Shown here: piece by piece, positions 41,522 through 48,996 of the stretch
How the letters are laid out: each line of letters starts with the position of its first letter
Numbering within the stretch: position 1 is the stretch's first letter
From: Nitrospirota bacterium
GTDB taxonomy: Bacteria > Nitrospirota > Nitrospiria > Nitrospirales > UBA8639
Direction of reading: 5' to 3'
DNA length: 64,000 nucleotides
Assembly (NCBI GenBank): GCA_029864405.1
Contig: JAOTTP010000005.1
Coordinates: 17,580 to 81,579, forward strand
Made by a program: the position numbers and the translations under genes
Notes under the pieces: generated by a model
The model's database searches: none
What the model was told of the DNA's origin: nothing
Seen by the model: the letters and a program-made list of their open reading frames with translations, nothing else

Positions 41522-44437
41522 ATGCCAAGAGAAATCAATCCCGCTCTTTCTGCAAATCAGCCACGGATTTTCCTGTCTTACGCTCGGAAAGATGGGGAGG
41601 CCTTCGCACGTGATCTCCGCCAAAAACTCACCGCTCACCCCTTCTCCCTCTGGCAGGACCGCACCCAAATGGAAGGGGGCAAAGCCTGGTGGGATCAAAT
41701 CCTGGAAGCTCTCAAGCAGGTGGAATATATGGTGCTGGTCATGACTGAAGCCGCATTGGCCTCACCGGTGGTCAGAAAAGAATGGCGGCAGGCCCGCCAG
41801 GAAGGGGTCGGCGTCATTCCGGTCTTCGGTCAACCCGACCTGGATCTGTCTCAACTTCCTCGCTGGATGCGGGATGTGCATTGGGTCCATACCGAGGTTC
41901 CCGAGGAATGGACACGTTTCATTCGCACGTTGGAAAGCCCCCATCAGGGCACGCGGGTGCCGTTCATGGCCGATGACCTGCCCATTGGGTTTGTGCCCCG
42001 GCACAAAGAATTTCAGGAATTGGCCGGAAGTTTGCTGGACCCTGAACAGGAAGAACCCATCGCCATCACCGCGGCCCTGAAAGGGGCCGGTGGATATGGC
42101 AAAACCACACTGGCCAAGGCTCTCTGCCATGATGACCGGATACAAGAGGCCTTTCACGATGGCATTCTGTGGGTCACCCTTGGGGAACAACCAAATACCA
42201 TAGCCGGACTGACGAAACTCTATGCAGCCTTAACCGAGGAACGTCCCAACTTTGTAGACGAAGAAGATGCGTCGGCCAGGCTGGCGGAAGTCCTGGGAGA
42301 CAAAGATTGCCTGATGGTGATCGACGATGTCTGGAATGCCGTTCATCTGCGTCCGTTCCTGCGTGGAGGCAAGCGCTGCGCGCGGATCATCACCACCAGA
42401 GACAGCACCACGCTTCCTGCCATCGCCAGATTCCGGGTGCCGGTGGATGCCATGCAACGGCAGGAAGCCTTAGCCCTCTTGGCCTTCGATCTGCCGGCCA
42501 GTGCCTTGCGGGAAGGAGAAACTGCGGCGCTTCAATCTTTAGCTGCACGATTAGGGGAGTGGCCTTTTCTGTTGAAATTGGCTAATGGCGTTTTGAGGGA
42601 GCGGGTAAACACCATGGGGCAGTCCCTTTCAGCGGCACTCACTTATGTGCAAAAAGCCTTGGACAAGCGTGGCCTCACCGCTTTTGATTCCAGAAATCCA
42701 GTCGAACGCAACCAAGCTGTAGCTGCCACACTCGGAGCCAGCTTCGAACATCTAAAAAAAGACGAACTCTCCCGCTATCAGGAACTCGCCATCTTCCCCG
42801 AAGACGTCGAAATCCCACTCACCGCGGTAACAAAGCTCTGGGGCACGACCGGTGGTCTGGACGACTTCGATACAGAGGAACTCTGCACGCGGTTGAACCA
42901 ATTGTCGCTTCTATTAAAATACGATCCCACGACTCAACACATCCAACTGCATGACGTGGTGCGGACTTATCTGGAGCAACAAGTTTCCTCGCAATTACCG
43001 GCACTCCATGGACAATTTCTGGATGCCTATGACCTGAAGGATGAACCAGCCAAAGCCGCCCATGATCCTTATCTCTGTCGTCACTTGGCCTATCATCTGG
43101 TCAAGGCTGAACGGTGGGAGGAGCTAAAAACCCTCCTCCTGAATGTGGACTGGCTCTATGCGAAGTTGGAAGTGATGGATGTGCCGGCTCTGCTCTCCGA
43201 CTTTGACTGGTTACAGAACGAAAAAATCTTCACCTTGGTCCATGGTGCTATCCGACTTTCAGCGCATATTGTGGGAAAAGATCCGAAGCAACTGGTAGGG
43301 CAATTGTTGGGTCGTTTACAAGCCGATCTTTCTCCTGGAATTCAAAACCTGGTCGAACAGGGAAAACAATGGGAAAAAAGTCCATGGCTTCGACCGCTGC
43401 AAGTTCACCTGATTGGTCCCGGCGGTCCACTCATTCGGACTCTCAGCGGGCATAGTGGCGTTGTGAACGCGGTGGCGGTGACGGCGGATGGGAGGCGGGC
43501 GATTTCTGCCTCGTCCGATCAGACGTGCATCGTGTGGGACCTGCGCACAGGGCAGGGCCTGCATACCCTCACTGGGCACAGTGCCTGGGTGTGGGCGCTC
43601 ATTGTGACGGCGGATGGGATGCGAGCGATTTCGGCCTCTGGTGATCAGACGTGCAAGGTGTGGGACCTGTGCACGAGACAGGAACTGCACCCCTTATGGG
43701 GGCATCGTGCCTCGGTCAGGGCGGTGGCGGTAACGGCGGATGGGGCACGAGCCATTTCGGTCTCGGATGATGAGACGTGCATCGTGTGGGACCTACGCAC
43801 AGGGCAGGGCCTGCACACCTTACGGGGGCATAGGGGTTCAGTGAGAGCGGTCCCGGTAACGGCGGATGGCACACGGGCGGTTTCGGCGTCGGGTGATCGG
43901 ACGTGCATCGTGTGGGACTTGCGCACGGGGCAGGAGCTGCACACTTTATGGGGGCATAGGGGCTGGGTGGGGGCGGTCGCGGTAACGACGGATGGGAAGC
44001 GGGGGATTTCGGCGTTGGAAGATAAGACATGCAAAGTGTGGGACCTGTGTACCGGGCAGGAGTTGCACACCTTACGTGGGCATCATGACTCGGTCAGGGC
44101 GGTGGCGGTGACGGCGGATGGCACACGGGCAATTTCGGCCTCGGATTATCGGACGTGCAAAGTGTGGGACATGCGCACGGGGCGGGAGCTGCACACCTTA
44201 CGGGGGCATAGGGGTTCAGTGAGAGCGGTCGCGGTAACGGCGGATGGCACACGGGCGATTTCGGCGTCGGAGGATCAGATGTGCAAAGTATGGGACCTGG
44301 CCAGTTATGAGGAAGTCGCCACCTTTACTGGAGAGAGTGCAATCAACTGCTGTGCAGTTTCTCTTGATGGCAAAACGATTGTGATTGGAGAATCGTCCGG
44401 CCGGGTGCATTTCCTTCGTCTTGAAGGAGTTGATTGA
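41522..44437 (+). CDS. TIR / NB-ARC (STAND) / WD40 protein, NLR-like
   Basis: A 971-residue multidomain protein. Residues about 14-140 are a TIR domain (RIFLSYARKDGEAFARDL; ASPVVRKEW, where E87 matches the NADase glutamate of SARM1 and plant TIRs). NB-ARC ATPase about 150-490: P-loop KGAGGYGKTTLAKAL (188-195), Walker B CLMVIDDVWN (263-272), RIITTRD (288-294), a GLPL-like GEWPFLLKLANGVL and an MHD-like QLHDVV (475-480). A helical region like that of APAF-1 (about 490-635) leads to seven 42-residue WD40 repeats plus a final half-conserved blade (about 637-971). Known STAND proteins switch on by ADP/ATP exchange and oligomerisation after ligand binding; TIR outputs usually deplete NAD+. An antiphage or regulated cell-death role is likely by analogy, not shown here. 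The ribosome site at ATG 41522 is weak. Confidence 0.9.
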   Translation: MPREINPALSANQPRIFLSYARKDGEAFARDLRQKLTAHPFSLWQDRTQMEGGKAWWDQILEALKQVEYMVLVMTEAALASPVVRKEWRQARQEGVGVIPVFGQPDLDLSQLPRWMRDVHWVHTEVPEEWTRFIRTLESPHQGTRVPFMADDLPIGFVPRHKEFQELAGSLLDPEQEEPIAITAALKGAGGYGKTTLAKALCHDDRIQEAFHDGILWVTLGEQPNTIAGLTKLYAALTEERPNFVDEEDASARLAEVLGDKDCLMVIDDVWNAVHLRPFLRGGKRCARIITTRDSTTLPAIARFRVPVDAMQRQEALALLAFDLPASALREGETAALQSLAARLGEWPFLLKLANGVLRERVNTMGQSLSAALTYVQKALDKRGLTAFDSRNPVERNQAVAATLGASFEHLKKDELSRYQELAIFPEDVEIPLTAVTKLWGTTGGLDDFDTEELCTRLNQLSLLLKYDPTTQHIQLHDVVRTYLEQQVSSQLPALHGQFLDAYDLKDEPAKAAHDPYLCRHLAYHLVKAERWEELKTLLLNVDWLYAKLEVMDVPALLSDFDWLQNEKIFTLVHGAIRLSAHIVGKDPKQLVGQLLGRLQADLSPGIQNLVEQGKQWEKSPWLRPLQVHLIGPGGPLIRTLSGHSGVVNAVAVTADGRRAISASSDQTCIVWDLRTGQGLHTLTGHSAWVWALIVTADGMRAISASGDQTCKVWDLCTRQELHPLWGHRASVRAVAVTADGARAISVSDDETCIVWDLRTGQGLHTLRGHRGSVRAVPVTADGTRAVSASGDRTCIVWDLRTGQELHTLWGHRGWVGAVAVTTDGKRGISALEDKTCKVWDLCTGQELHTLRGHHDSVRAVAVTADGTRAISASDYRTCKVWDMRTGRELHTLRGHRGSVRAVAVTADGTRAISASEDQMCKVWDLASYEEVATFTGESAINCCAVSLDGKTIVIGESSGRVHFLRLEGVD
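43448..44329 (+). repeat. Seven 126-bp tandem units encoding WD40 blades
   Basis: Units begin with GGGCA at 43448, 43574, 43700, 43826, 43952, 44078 and 44204, exactly 126 bases apart. The units at 43826 and 44204 differ at only a few positions over most of their length. Long runs such as GGGGCATAGGGGTTCAGTGA are identical, which indicates recent duplication or gene conversion within the array. Confidence 0.9.
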
Positions 44438-44441
44438 CTCG

Positions 44442-44524
44442 GTCATCCTGAGAGCATCGAAGATCTGGTCAAGCCGTCTATTTTCAATCTGGGCACAGAT
44501 TCTTCGCTATTCGCTCAGAATGAC
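44442..44524 (-). mobile_element. MITE-like palindromic element, copy 1 (83 bp)
   Basis: The ends are inverted: GTCATCCTGAG at 44442-44452 and CTCAGAATGAC at 44514-44524. Read on the minus strand it matches the 85-bp element at 58998-59082 along its length, including GAATCTGTGCCCAG against GGATCTGTGCCCAG and the CCAGATCTT block. It begins four bases after the stop codon of the NLR-like gene and may act as its transcription terminator. Confidence 0.75.
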
Positions 44525-44742
44525 AAATTGATGGTGTGGTGATCACATCGCATCGTGCTGGCTCCCTGGTGGCATGATACATTCTCAAATTTTCCAGTGA
44601 CTCTGGTCTTGTCCTGAGTTTAAAAATCCACTACGCTTCAGTTCTTCTTGATTCTCTTCCTCCCTCCATCCCTCCCTCCCTCCTTCTCTCCATCTAGGAA
44701 GAGGGTTGGGGCGATGGTGAGAAAGACAATCGGAGTACTATA

Positions 44743-45615
44743 ATGAAAATCGGATTGATTCAAATGGCTTGCTCCGCCAATCCTGTTGAGAATCTGAAAC
44801 GAGCAGTAGGCAAGGTTGAGGAAGCGGCGCGAAACGGGGCACAGGTTATCTGCCTGCCTGAGTTGTTTCGCTCCCAATACTTTTGTCAGCAGGAAGATGC
44901 GGCTCTGTTTGATTTGGCCGAATCCGTGCCTGGGCTTTCAACCGAAGCCTTCAGCCAGGTTGCCAAAGCTCATCGTGTGACGATTTTGGTGTCGGTGTTC
45001 GAGCGGCGGACGGCAGGGGTTTACCACAATTCCATTGCCGTGTTGGACGAACGGGGAGAGATAGTCGGCCTGTATCGGAAGATGCACATTCCGGATGATC
45101 CGGCCTATTACGAAAAGTTTTATTTCACTCCAGGGGATCGGGGATTTCAGGCGATCAAGACCACGCATGCAACCGTTGGGCCGTTGATTTGTTGGGATCA
45201 ATGGTACCCCGAAGCTGCCAGGATGACGGCCTTGCAAGGGGCTGAGATTTTGTTGTATCCCACGGCGATTGGCTGGCACCCCAAAGAAAAATCAGAAGAG
45301 GGCCAGGCCCAACGCGATGCCTGGATGACAATTCAACGCAGTCATGCCATCGCCAATGGGGTATTTGTGGTGGCGGTGAATCGAGTCGGTCATGAGGCTC
45401 CTGCTGGCGGGGATGGGCTGGAATTTTGGGGAAGTTCTTTTGTGTGCGATCCGTTTGGTGTGGTGCTGGCCCAAGCGTCAGTTGAGAAAGAAGAAACGCT
45501 GGTGGTGGATATCGATCTGAATCGCATTGAAGAAGTCAGACGTAACTGGCCTTTCCTTCGCGATCGCCGCATTGATGCGTATGGAGGGATCACGAAGAGA
45601 TTCCTAGATGAATAG
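44743..45615 (+). CDS. aguB: N-carbamoylputrescine amidase
   Basis: A 290-residue nitrilase-superfamily enzyme with the full catalytic set: E40 in CLPELFRSQYF, K113 in YRKMHIPDD and C150 in PLICWDQWYPEAAR. The SQYFCQ and DQWYPEAAR segments are characteristic of N-carbamoylputrescine amidase, which hydrolyses N-carbamoylputrescine to putrescine, CO2 and ammonia in the cytoplasm. Agmatine deiminase, the preceding step, is encoded 259 bases downstream on the same strand, so the two complete the arginine/agmatine route to putrescine. Confidence 0.93.
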   Translation: MKIGLIQMACSANPVENLKRAVGKVEEAARNGAQVICLPELFRSQYFCQQEDAALFDLAESVPGLSTEAFSQVAKAHRVTILVSVFERRTAGVYHNSIAVLDERGEIVGLYRKMHIPDDPAYYEKFYFTPGDRGFQAIKTTHATVGPLICWDQWYPEAARMTALQGAEILLYPTAIGWHPKEKSEEGQAQRDAWMTIQRSHAIANGVFVVAVNRVGHEAPAGGDGLEFWGSSFVCDPFGVVLAQASVEKEETLVVDIDLNRIEEVRRNWPFLRDRRIDAYGGITKRFLDE

Positions 45616-45874
45616 CACAGGGCCTATATGACTTGTCCTCGGAAAGATCTGATCTGTCCTTCCTTTTCCTCGCGCTTTCACTTGAAAAAATAAGGCCCAT
45701 CGTGGGGAGAGGGAACTCATTGTTTGTCCACAAATTTTCCGATACAACATGAATTTTTACATCAAAATCTAGACATTTATAGTTGTGCTTCGTTTATTCA
45801 TAAGGCTAGATGATTCCGTTGCCCCGTTGTGATTTAGTTCCGAAGAGGAACTGAAGGAAGAGTGAGGGGAAGAG

Positions 45875-47392
45875 TTGAAGCGATTTTCACCGAGATGGCG
45901 ATCCTTTGCGGCTCATTTACGTGGGAATCAAAGCGATGCTGAACAGCGGCTCTGGGAAGAAATTCGAGATGGTCAGATCAAGGGATGGAAATTCCGGCGG
46001 CAACATCCAATCGGTCGGACTATTGTTGATTTTTGTTGTTTGGAAGGGATGCTGATCATTGAGCTGGATGGTGGAGAACAACGAGAACAAGAACCAGCTG
46101 ATGAGGAGTCCAAGAATTATTTAACGGCTTTAGGGTTTCGTGTATTGCGATTTTTGAATGATGATGTTCTGACGAAGACTGATGATGTGGTGGAGGAGAT
46201 TGTGAGAGTTTTAGAAAGTTCTGATGATTTTCACCCTCACCCTAGCCCTCTCCCTCATAGGGAGAGGGAAACAGAGAATTCTCAGTCCGTTAGTTTCTCT
46301 TTTCCAGAGAAAACCCCTCATAGGGAGAGGGGATCTGAAATAGGATTGAGGATGCCAGCGGAGTGGGAGCAACATGAGGCGACCTGGATGGGATGGCCCC
46401 ATAATACGAAAGATTGGCCGGGGAAAATGGGAGCGATCTCCTGGGTGTATGGGGAAATGGTTCGGAAGCTCTCTTCGGGAGAGTATGTTCGGATTTTTGT
46501 GAATGACAAAGACCATGAATTAAAATCCCGGCGGGTGTTGGACAAAGTTGGGGTCGATATGACTCGTGTCCAATTTTTTCGTATTCCGACCAACCGGGGA
46601 TGGGCGCGGGATTTCGGCCCCATATTTGTGAAACGGGATCAGCCTGACGAACAGGTGGCGATTGCCCGGTTTCGTTTTACGGCATGGGCCAAATATGGGG
46701 ATTGGCAGTTGGATGATCGTATTCCGGTTAAGTTAGGTCAAAAACTCAAGATTTCAGTTGTCCCGGTTGAACGCAATCGACAGGGTGTCGTCCTTGAGGG
46801 CGGTGCCATCGATGTGAACGGCCAAGGGACCTTGTTGACGACGGAAGAATGTTTGTTGGATGAGCAGGTGCAGGTGCGAAATCCTAGATTTTCCCGACAG
46901 GATTATGAAGACGTCTTTCGTGCCCACCTAGGGATTTCACAGGTTCTCTGGCTAGGAAAGGGCATAGCGGGCGACGACACGCATGGGCATGTGGATGATG
47001 TGTGCCGGTTTGTGGATCCCTATACGGTGGTACTGTGTCAGGAATCCAATCCGGCCGATGAGAACTATCGTCCCTTGGCTGAGAATAAGGAGCGGCTGGA
47101 TGGCATGCGGGTGGAAGACGGGAGAAAGTTAATAGTGGTGGCCTTGCCCATGCCTGAGCCGCTTTACTTTGAAGGACGACGCTTGCCCGCCAGTTATGCC
47201 AATTTTTATATCGGCAATGCTGTCGTGTTAGTGCCCACTTTTAATGATCCTCAGGATCGGGTGGCGTTAGGGATTTTTTCTGAACTGTTCCCCGATCGAT
47301 CCGTGGTCGGTATTCATGCGGTGGATTTGGTCTGGGGGTTTGGGACCATTCATTGCTTGACGCAACAACAGCCCGCCTCCGATCATTTGTAG
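45875..47392 (+). CDS. aguA: Agmatine deiminase with N-terminal DUF559 domain
   Basis: A 505-codon frame starting at TTG 45875 (GAGGGGA just upstream). Residues 1-115 are a DUF559 very-short-patch-repair-like nuclease domain (AEQRLWEEIRDGQIKGWKFR, RTIVDFCC, LIIELDGG, RVLRFLNDDVL). Residues about 120-155 are translated repeat (HPHPSPLPHRERE ... PHRERG). Residues about 159-505 are a complete agmatine deiminase: MPAEWEQHEATWMGWPHN, RGWARDFGPIF, EGGAIDVNGQGTLLTTEECL, DDTHGHVDDVCRF and the catalytic C494 in GTIHCLTQQQP. The enzyme makes N-carbamoylputrescine from agmatine. The deiminase could also start by itself at ATG 46352. The fusion appears to result from a DUF559 gene and repeat landing in frame. 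Confidence 0.88.
   Translation: MKRFSPRWRSFAAHLRGNQSDAEQRLWEEIRDGQIKGWKFRRQHPIGRTIVDFCCLEGMLIIELDGGEQREQEPADEESKNYLTALGFRVLRFLNDDVLTKTDDVVEEIVRVLESSDDFHPHPSPLPHRERETENSQSVSFSFPEKTPHRERGSEIGLRMPAEWEQHEATWMGWPHNTKDWPGKMGAISWVYGEMVRKLSSGEYVRIFVNDKDHELKSRRVLDKVGVDMTRVQFFRIPTNRGWARDFGPIFVKRDQPDEQVAIARFRFTAWAKYGDWQLDDRIPVKLGQKLKISVVPVERNRQGVVLEGGAIDVNGQGTLLTTEECLLDEQVQVRNPRFSRQDYEDVFRAHLGISQVLWLGKGIAGDDTHGHVDDVCRFVDPYTVVLCQESNPADENYRPLAENKERLDGMRVEDGRKLIVVALPMPEPLYFEGRRLPASYANFYIGNAVVLVPTFNDPQDRVALGIFSELFPDRSVVGIHAVDLVWGFGTIHCLTQQQPASDHL
46233..46334 (+). repeat. Dispersed repeat inside the aguA reading frame
   Basis: CCCTAGCCCTCTCCCTCATA directly followed by GGGAGAGGG, and a second CCCCTCATAGGGAGAGGGG at its right end, are the palindromic units of a repeat often seen next to DUF559 genes. 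Here it is translated and links the two domains. Confidence 0.65.
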
Positions 47393-47408
47393 ATCTTCAA
47401 GAGCTTTC

Positions 47409-48368
47409 ATGAATACGTCTTTCCCTGCGTCCGATCTTTTTATTCTTCCCTCGCCTGTGCGAATTGGATGGATTGGCACCGGAGTGATGGGCGCGCACAT
47501 GTGCGCCCATCTCCTTCGTGCGGGGTATGCCTTGACCGTGTATACTCGCACTCCTTCTAAAGCTCAGATGTTATTGGAGCAAGGCGCTCGGTGGACAGAG
47601 TCTCCTGCAGCCTTGGCAGCGGAGGCCGATGTGGTCTGTACGATGGTGGGCTTTCCTCAGGACGTTCGTAGGATTTATCTCCAACCAGATGGCTTGTTGG
47701 CACAGGCTCGCCCGGGTCAGATCTTTGTGGACTTCACCACTTCCGAGCCGACGTTGGCCTGTGAGCTTGCCAGCCTTGCCAGTTCAAAATCCGCGGTGGC
47801 TCTTGATGCGCCAGTTTCGGGCGGGGACGTTGGCGCCGGAAATGGCACGTTGTCCATTATGGTCGGTGGCGATTCTAGGGCGTTTGAAGCGGTCAGGCCG
47901 ATTTTGTCCGTGTTTGGAAAAACCCTCGTGTATCAAGGTCAGGCAGGATGCGGGCAGCATGCGAAATTGTGTAATCAGATCACGATTGCCGGCACGATGA
48001 TCGGCGTGTGTGAAGCGTTACTGTATGCCCACAAAGCCGGGTTGGATGGAGAAACCTTGTTGCGCTCCATTCGGAGCGGGGCCGCTGGTTGTTGGACGCT
48101 CGATCATCTGGCGCCTCGGATCCTGAAACGGGATTTTGGAGCCGGTTTTTTTGTGGAGCATTTCATTAAGGATATGAGTATGGCATTGGAAGAAGCCAAT
48201 CGAATGGGCTTACTCTTACCGGGGCTCACCCTTGTTCGTAAGCTCTATGTCGCGATTCAATCCAATGGCCACGGTCGTTCCGGGACACACGCCTTGTTGC
48301 TCGCGTTAGAAGATTTATCGCCGACTTTTATGACCGCTGATTCCTTTCCTCACTCTTTGCCAACGTAG
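47409..48368 (+). CDS. NAD(P)-dependent beta-hydroxyacid dehydrogenase family protein
   Basis: A 319-residue protein of the 3-hydroxyisobutyrate/tartronate semialdehyde/6-phosphogluconate dehydrogenase superfamily. The dinucleotide loop is IGWIGTGVMGAHMCAHLL, the substrate motif DAPVSGGDVGAGNGTLSIMV, and the catalytic lysine is in GCGQHAKLCNQ (the lysine replaces the N of the more usual GAGQ-x-K-x-x-N arrangement in order only). The substrate could be 3-hydroxyisobutyrate, glyoxylate-type short semialdehydes or succinic semialdehyde. It starts 17 bases after aguA, so it may be co-transcribed. About 20 extra residues precede the Rossmann fold. Confidence 0.85.
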   Translation: MNTSFPASDLFILPSPVRIGWIGTGVMGAHMCAHLLRAGYALTVYTRTPSKAQMLLEQGARWTESPAALAAEADVVCTMVGFPQDVRRIYLQPDGLLAQARPGQIFVDFTTSEPTLACELASLASSKSAVALDAPVSGGDVGAGNGTLSIMVGGDSRAFEAVRPILSVFGKTLVYQGQAGCGQHAKLCNQITIAGTMIGVCEALLYAHKAGLDGETLLRSIRSGAAGCWTLDHLAPRILKRDFGAGFFVEHFIKDMSMALEEANRMGLLLPGLTLVRKLYVAIQSNGHGRSGTHALLLALEDLSPTFMTADSFPHSLPT

Positions 48369-48454
48369 ATCTCCATTCTCTCAATATTTTGTTCCTGGGG
48401 GTATGTGCCATGCCCCAGTCTTGGAATCGTGTTCTGCCCTTGTCAACAAGCGGA

Positions 48455-48787
48455 TTAGCTTTTTTCTGCTAACATTCCTAAAAATAGAATCGCTAATCCG
48501 AGTTTTTTCTTATGCGGTTTTTCTTGGTTATTCATTTCCTGGGTCCCCACCTCAGGGTGTTGGGCGAGTTTCGTCGATTGGGAACCACGATTATTTTCTA
48601 AAGGACGGACTGTGGATGCCATTTCGGTATGGTGGTTGCTTTGGACTTTGATGGACTGAACGGGGGATGGAATGGGCAGCGTTCGGGCTTGTCCTTCATT
48701 CAGGAGCAAAGCGACCGAAAGGACCATGCCTGTGAGGCCTAGGAGACGCCATGATCTTGTGGTCGGTTGCTGGCGGATCTGTTCCAT
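48455..48787 (-). CDS. Small hypothetical membrane or exported protein
   Basis: A 110-residue protein from ATG 48787, which has GGAGGG 7 bases upstream; the frame is open to 48826. It has one N-terminal hydrophobic segment (LLGLTGMVLSVALLL) that could be a signal or anchor, a polar middle with many Gln, Asn and His, and a second hydrophobic stretch at the C-terminus (KKKLGLAILFLGMLAEKS). I do not recognise the family. It is convergent with the preceding dehydrogenase gene. Confidence 0.55.
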   Translation of the reverse strand: MEQIRQQPTTRSWRLLGLTGMVLSVALLLNEGQARTLPIPSPVQSIKVQSNHHTEMASTVRPLENNRGSQSTKLAQHPEVGTQEMNNQEKPHKKKLGLAILFLGMLAEKS

Positions 48788-48996
48788 TTTTGAGCCCTCC
48801 GTTCCGCCGCTGATGCGGTGCGACATCGTTGGGTAATGCTTGGGCCTGTATCGTCTATTCCTTTTTGAAACTTGCGGGGTGGCTCAGTGGTGCTTCTTTC
48901 TTGAAATTGGCGTGTATTGCGGTTGGGGCGTGCGAGAACGCGTTCTTCCCTGGTGGACTGAGGGAGTATTCGCTATCTGACCGACAGGAAGGATGG

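Noticed and set aside
43448..44329. Regular tandem repeats that could be mistaken for a CRISPR array
   Set aside because: The unit is 126 bp without spacers, is in frame and encodes WD40 blades.
43316..44446. Several long open frames on the minus strand across the WD40 array (for example 43316-43690 and 43645-44070)
   Set aside because: They mirror the repeated, GC-biased plus-strand coding units and have repeat-derived sequence with no start context; they are shadows of the NLR-like gene.
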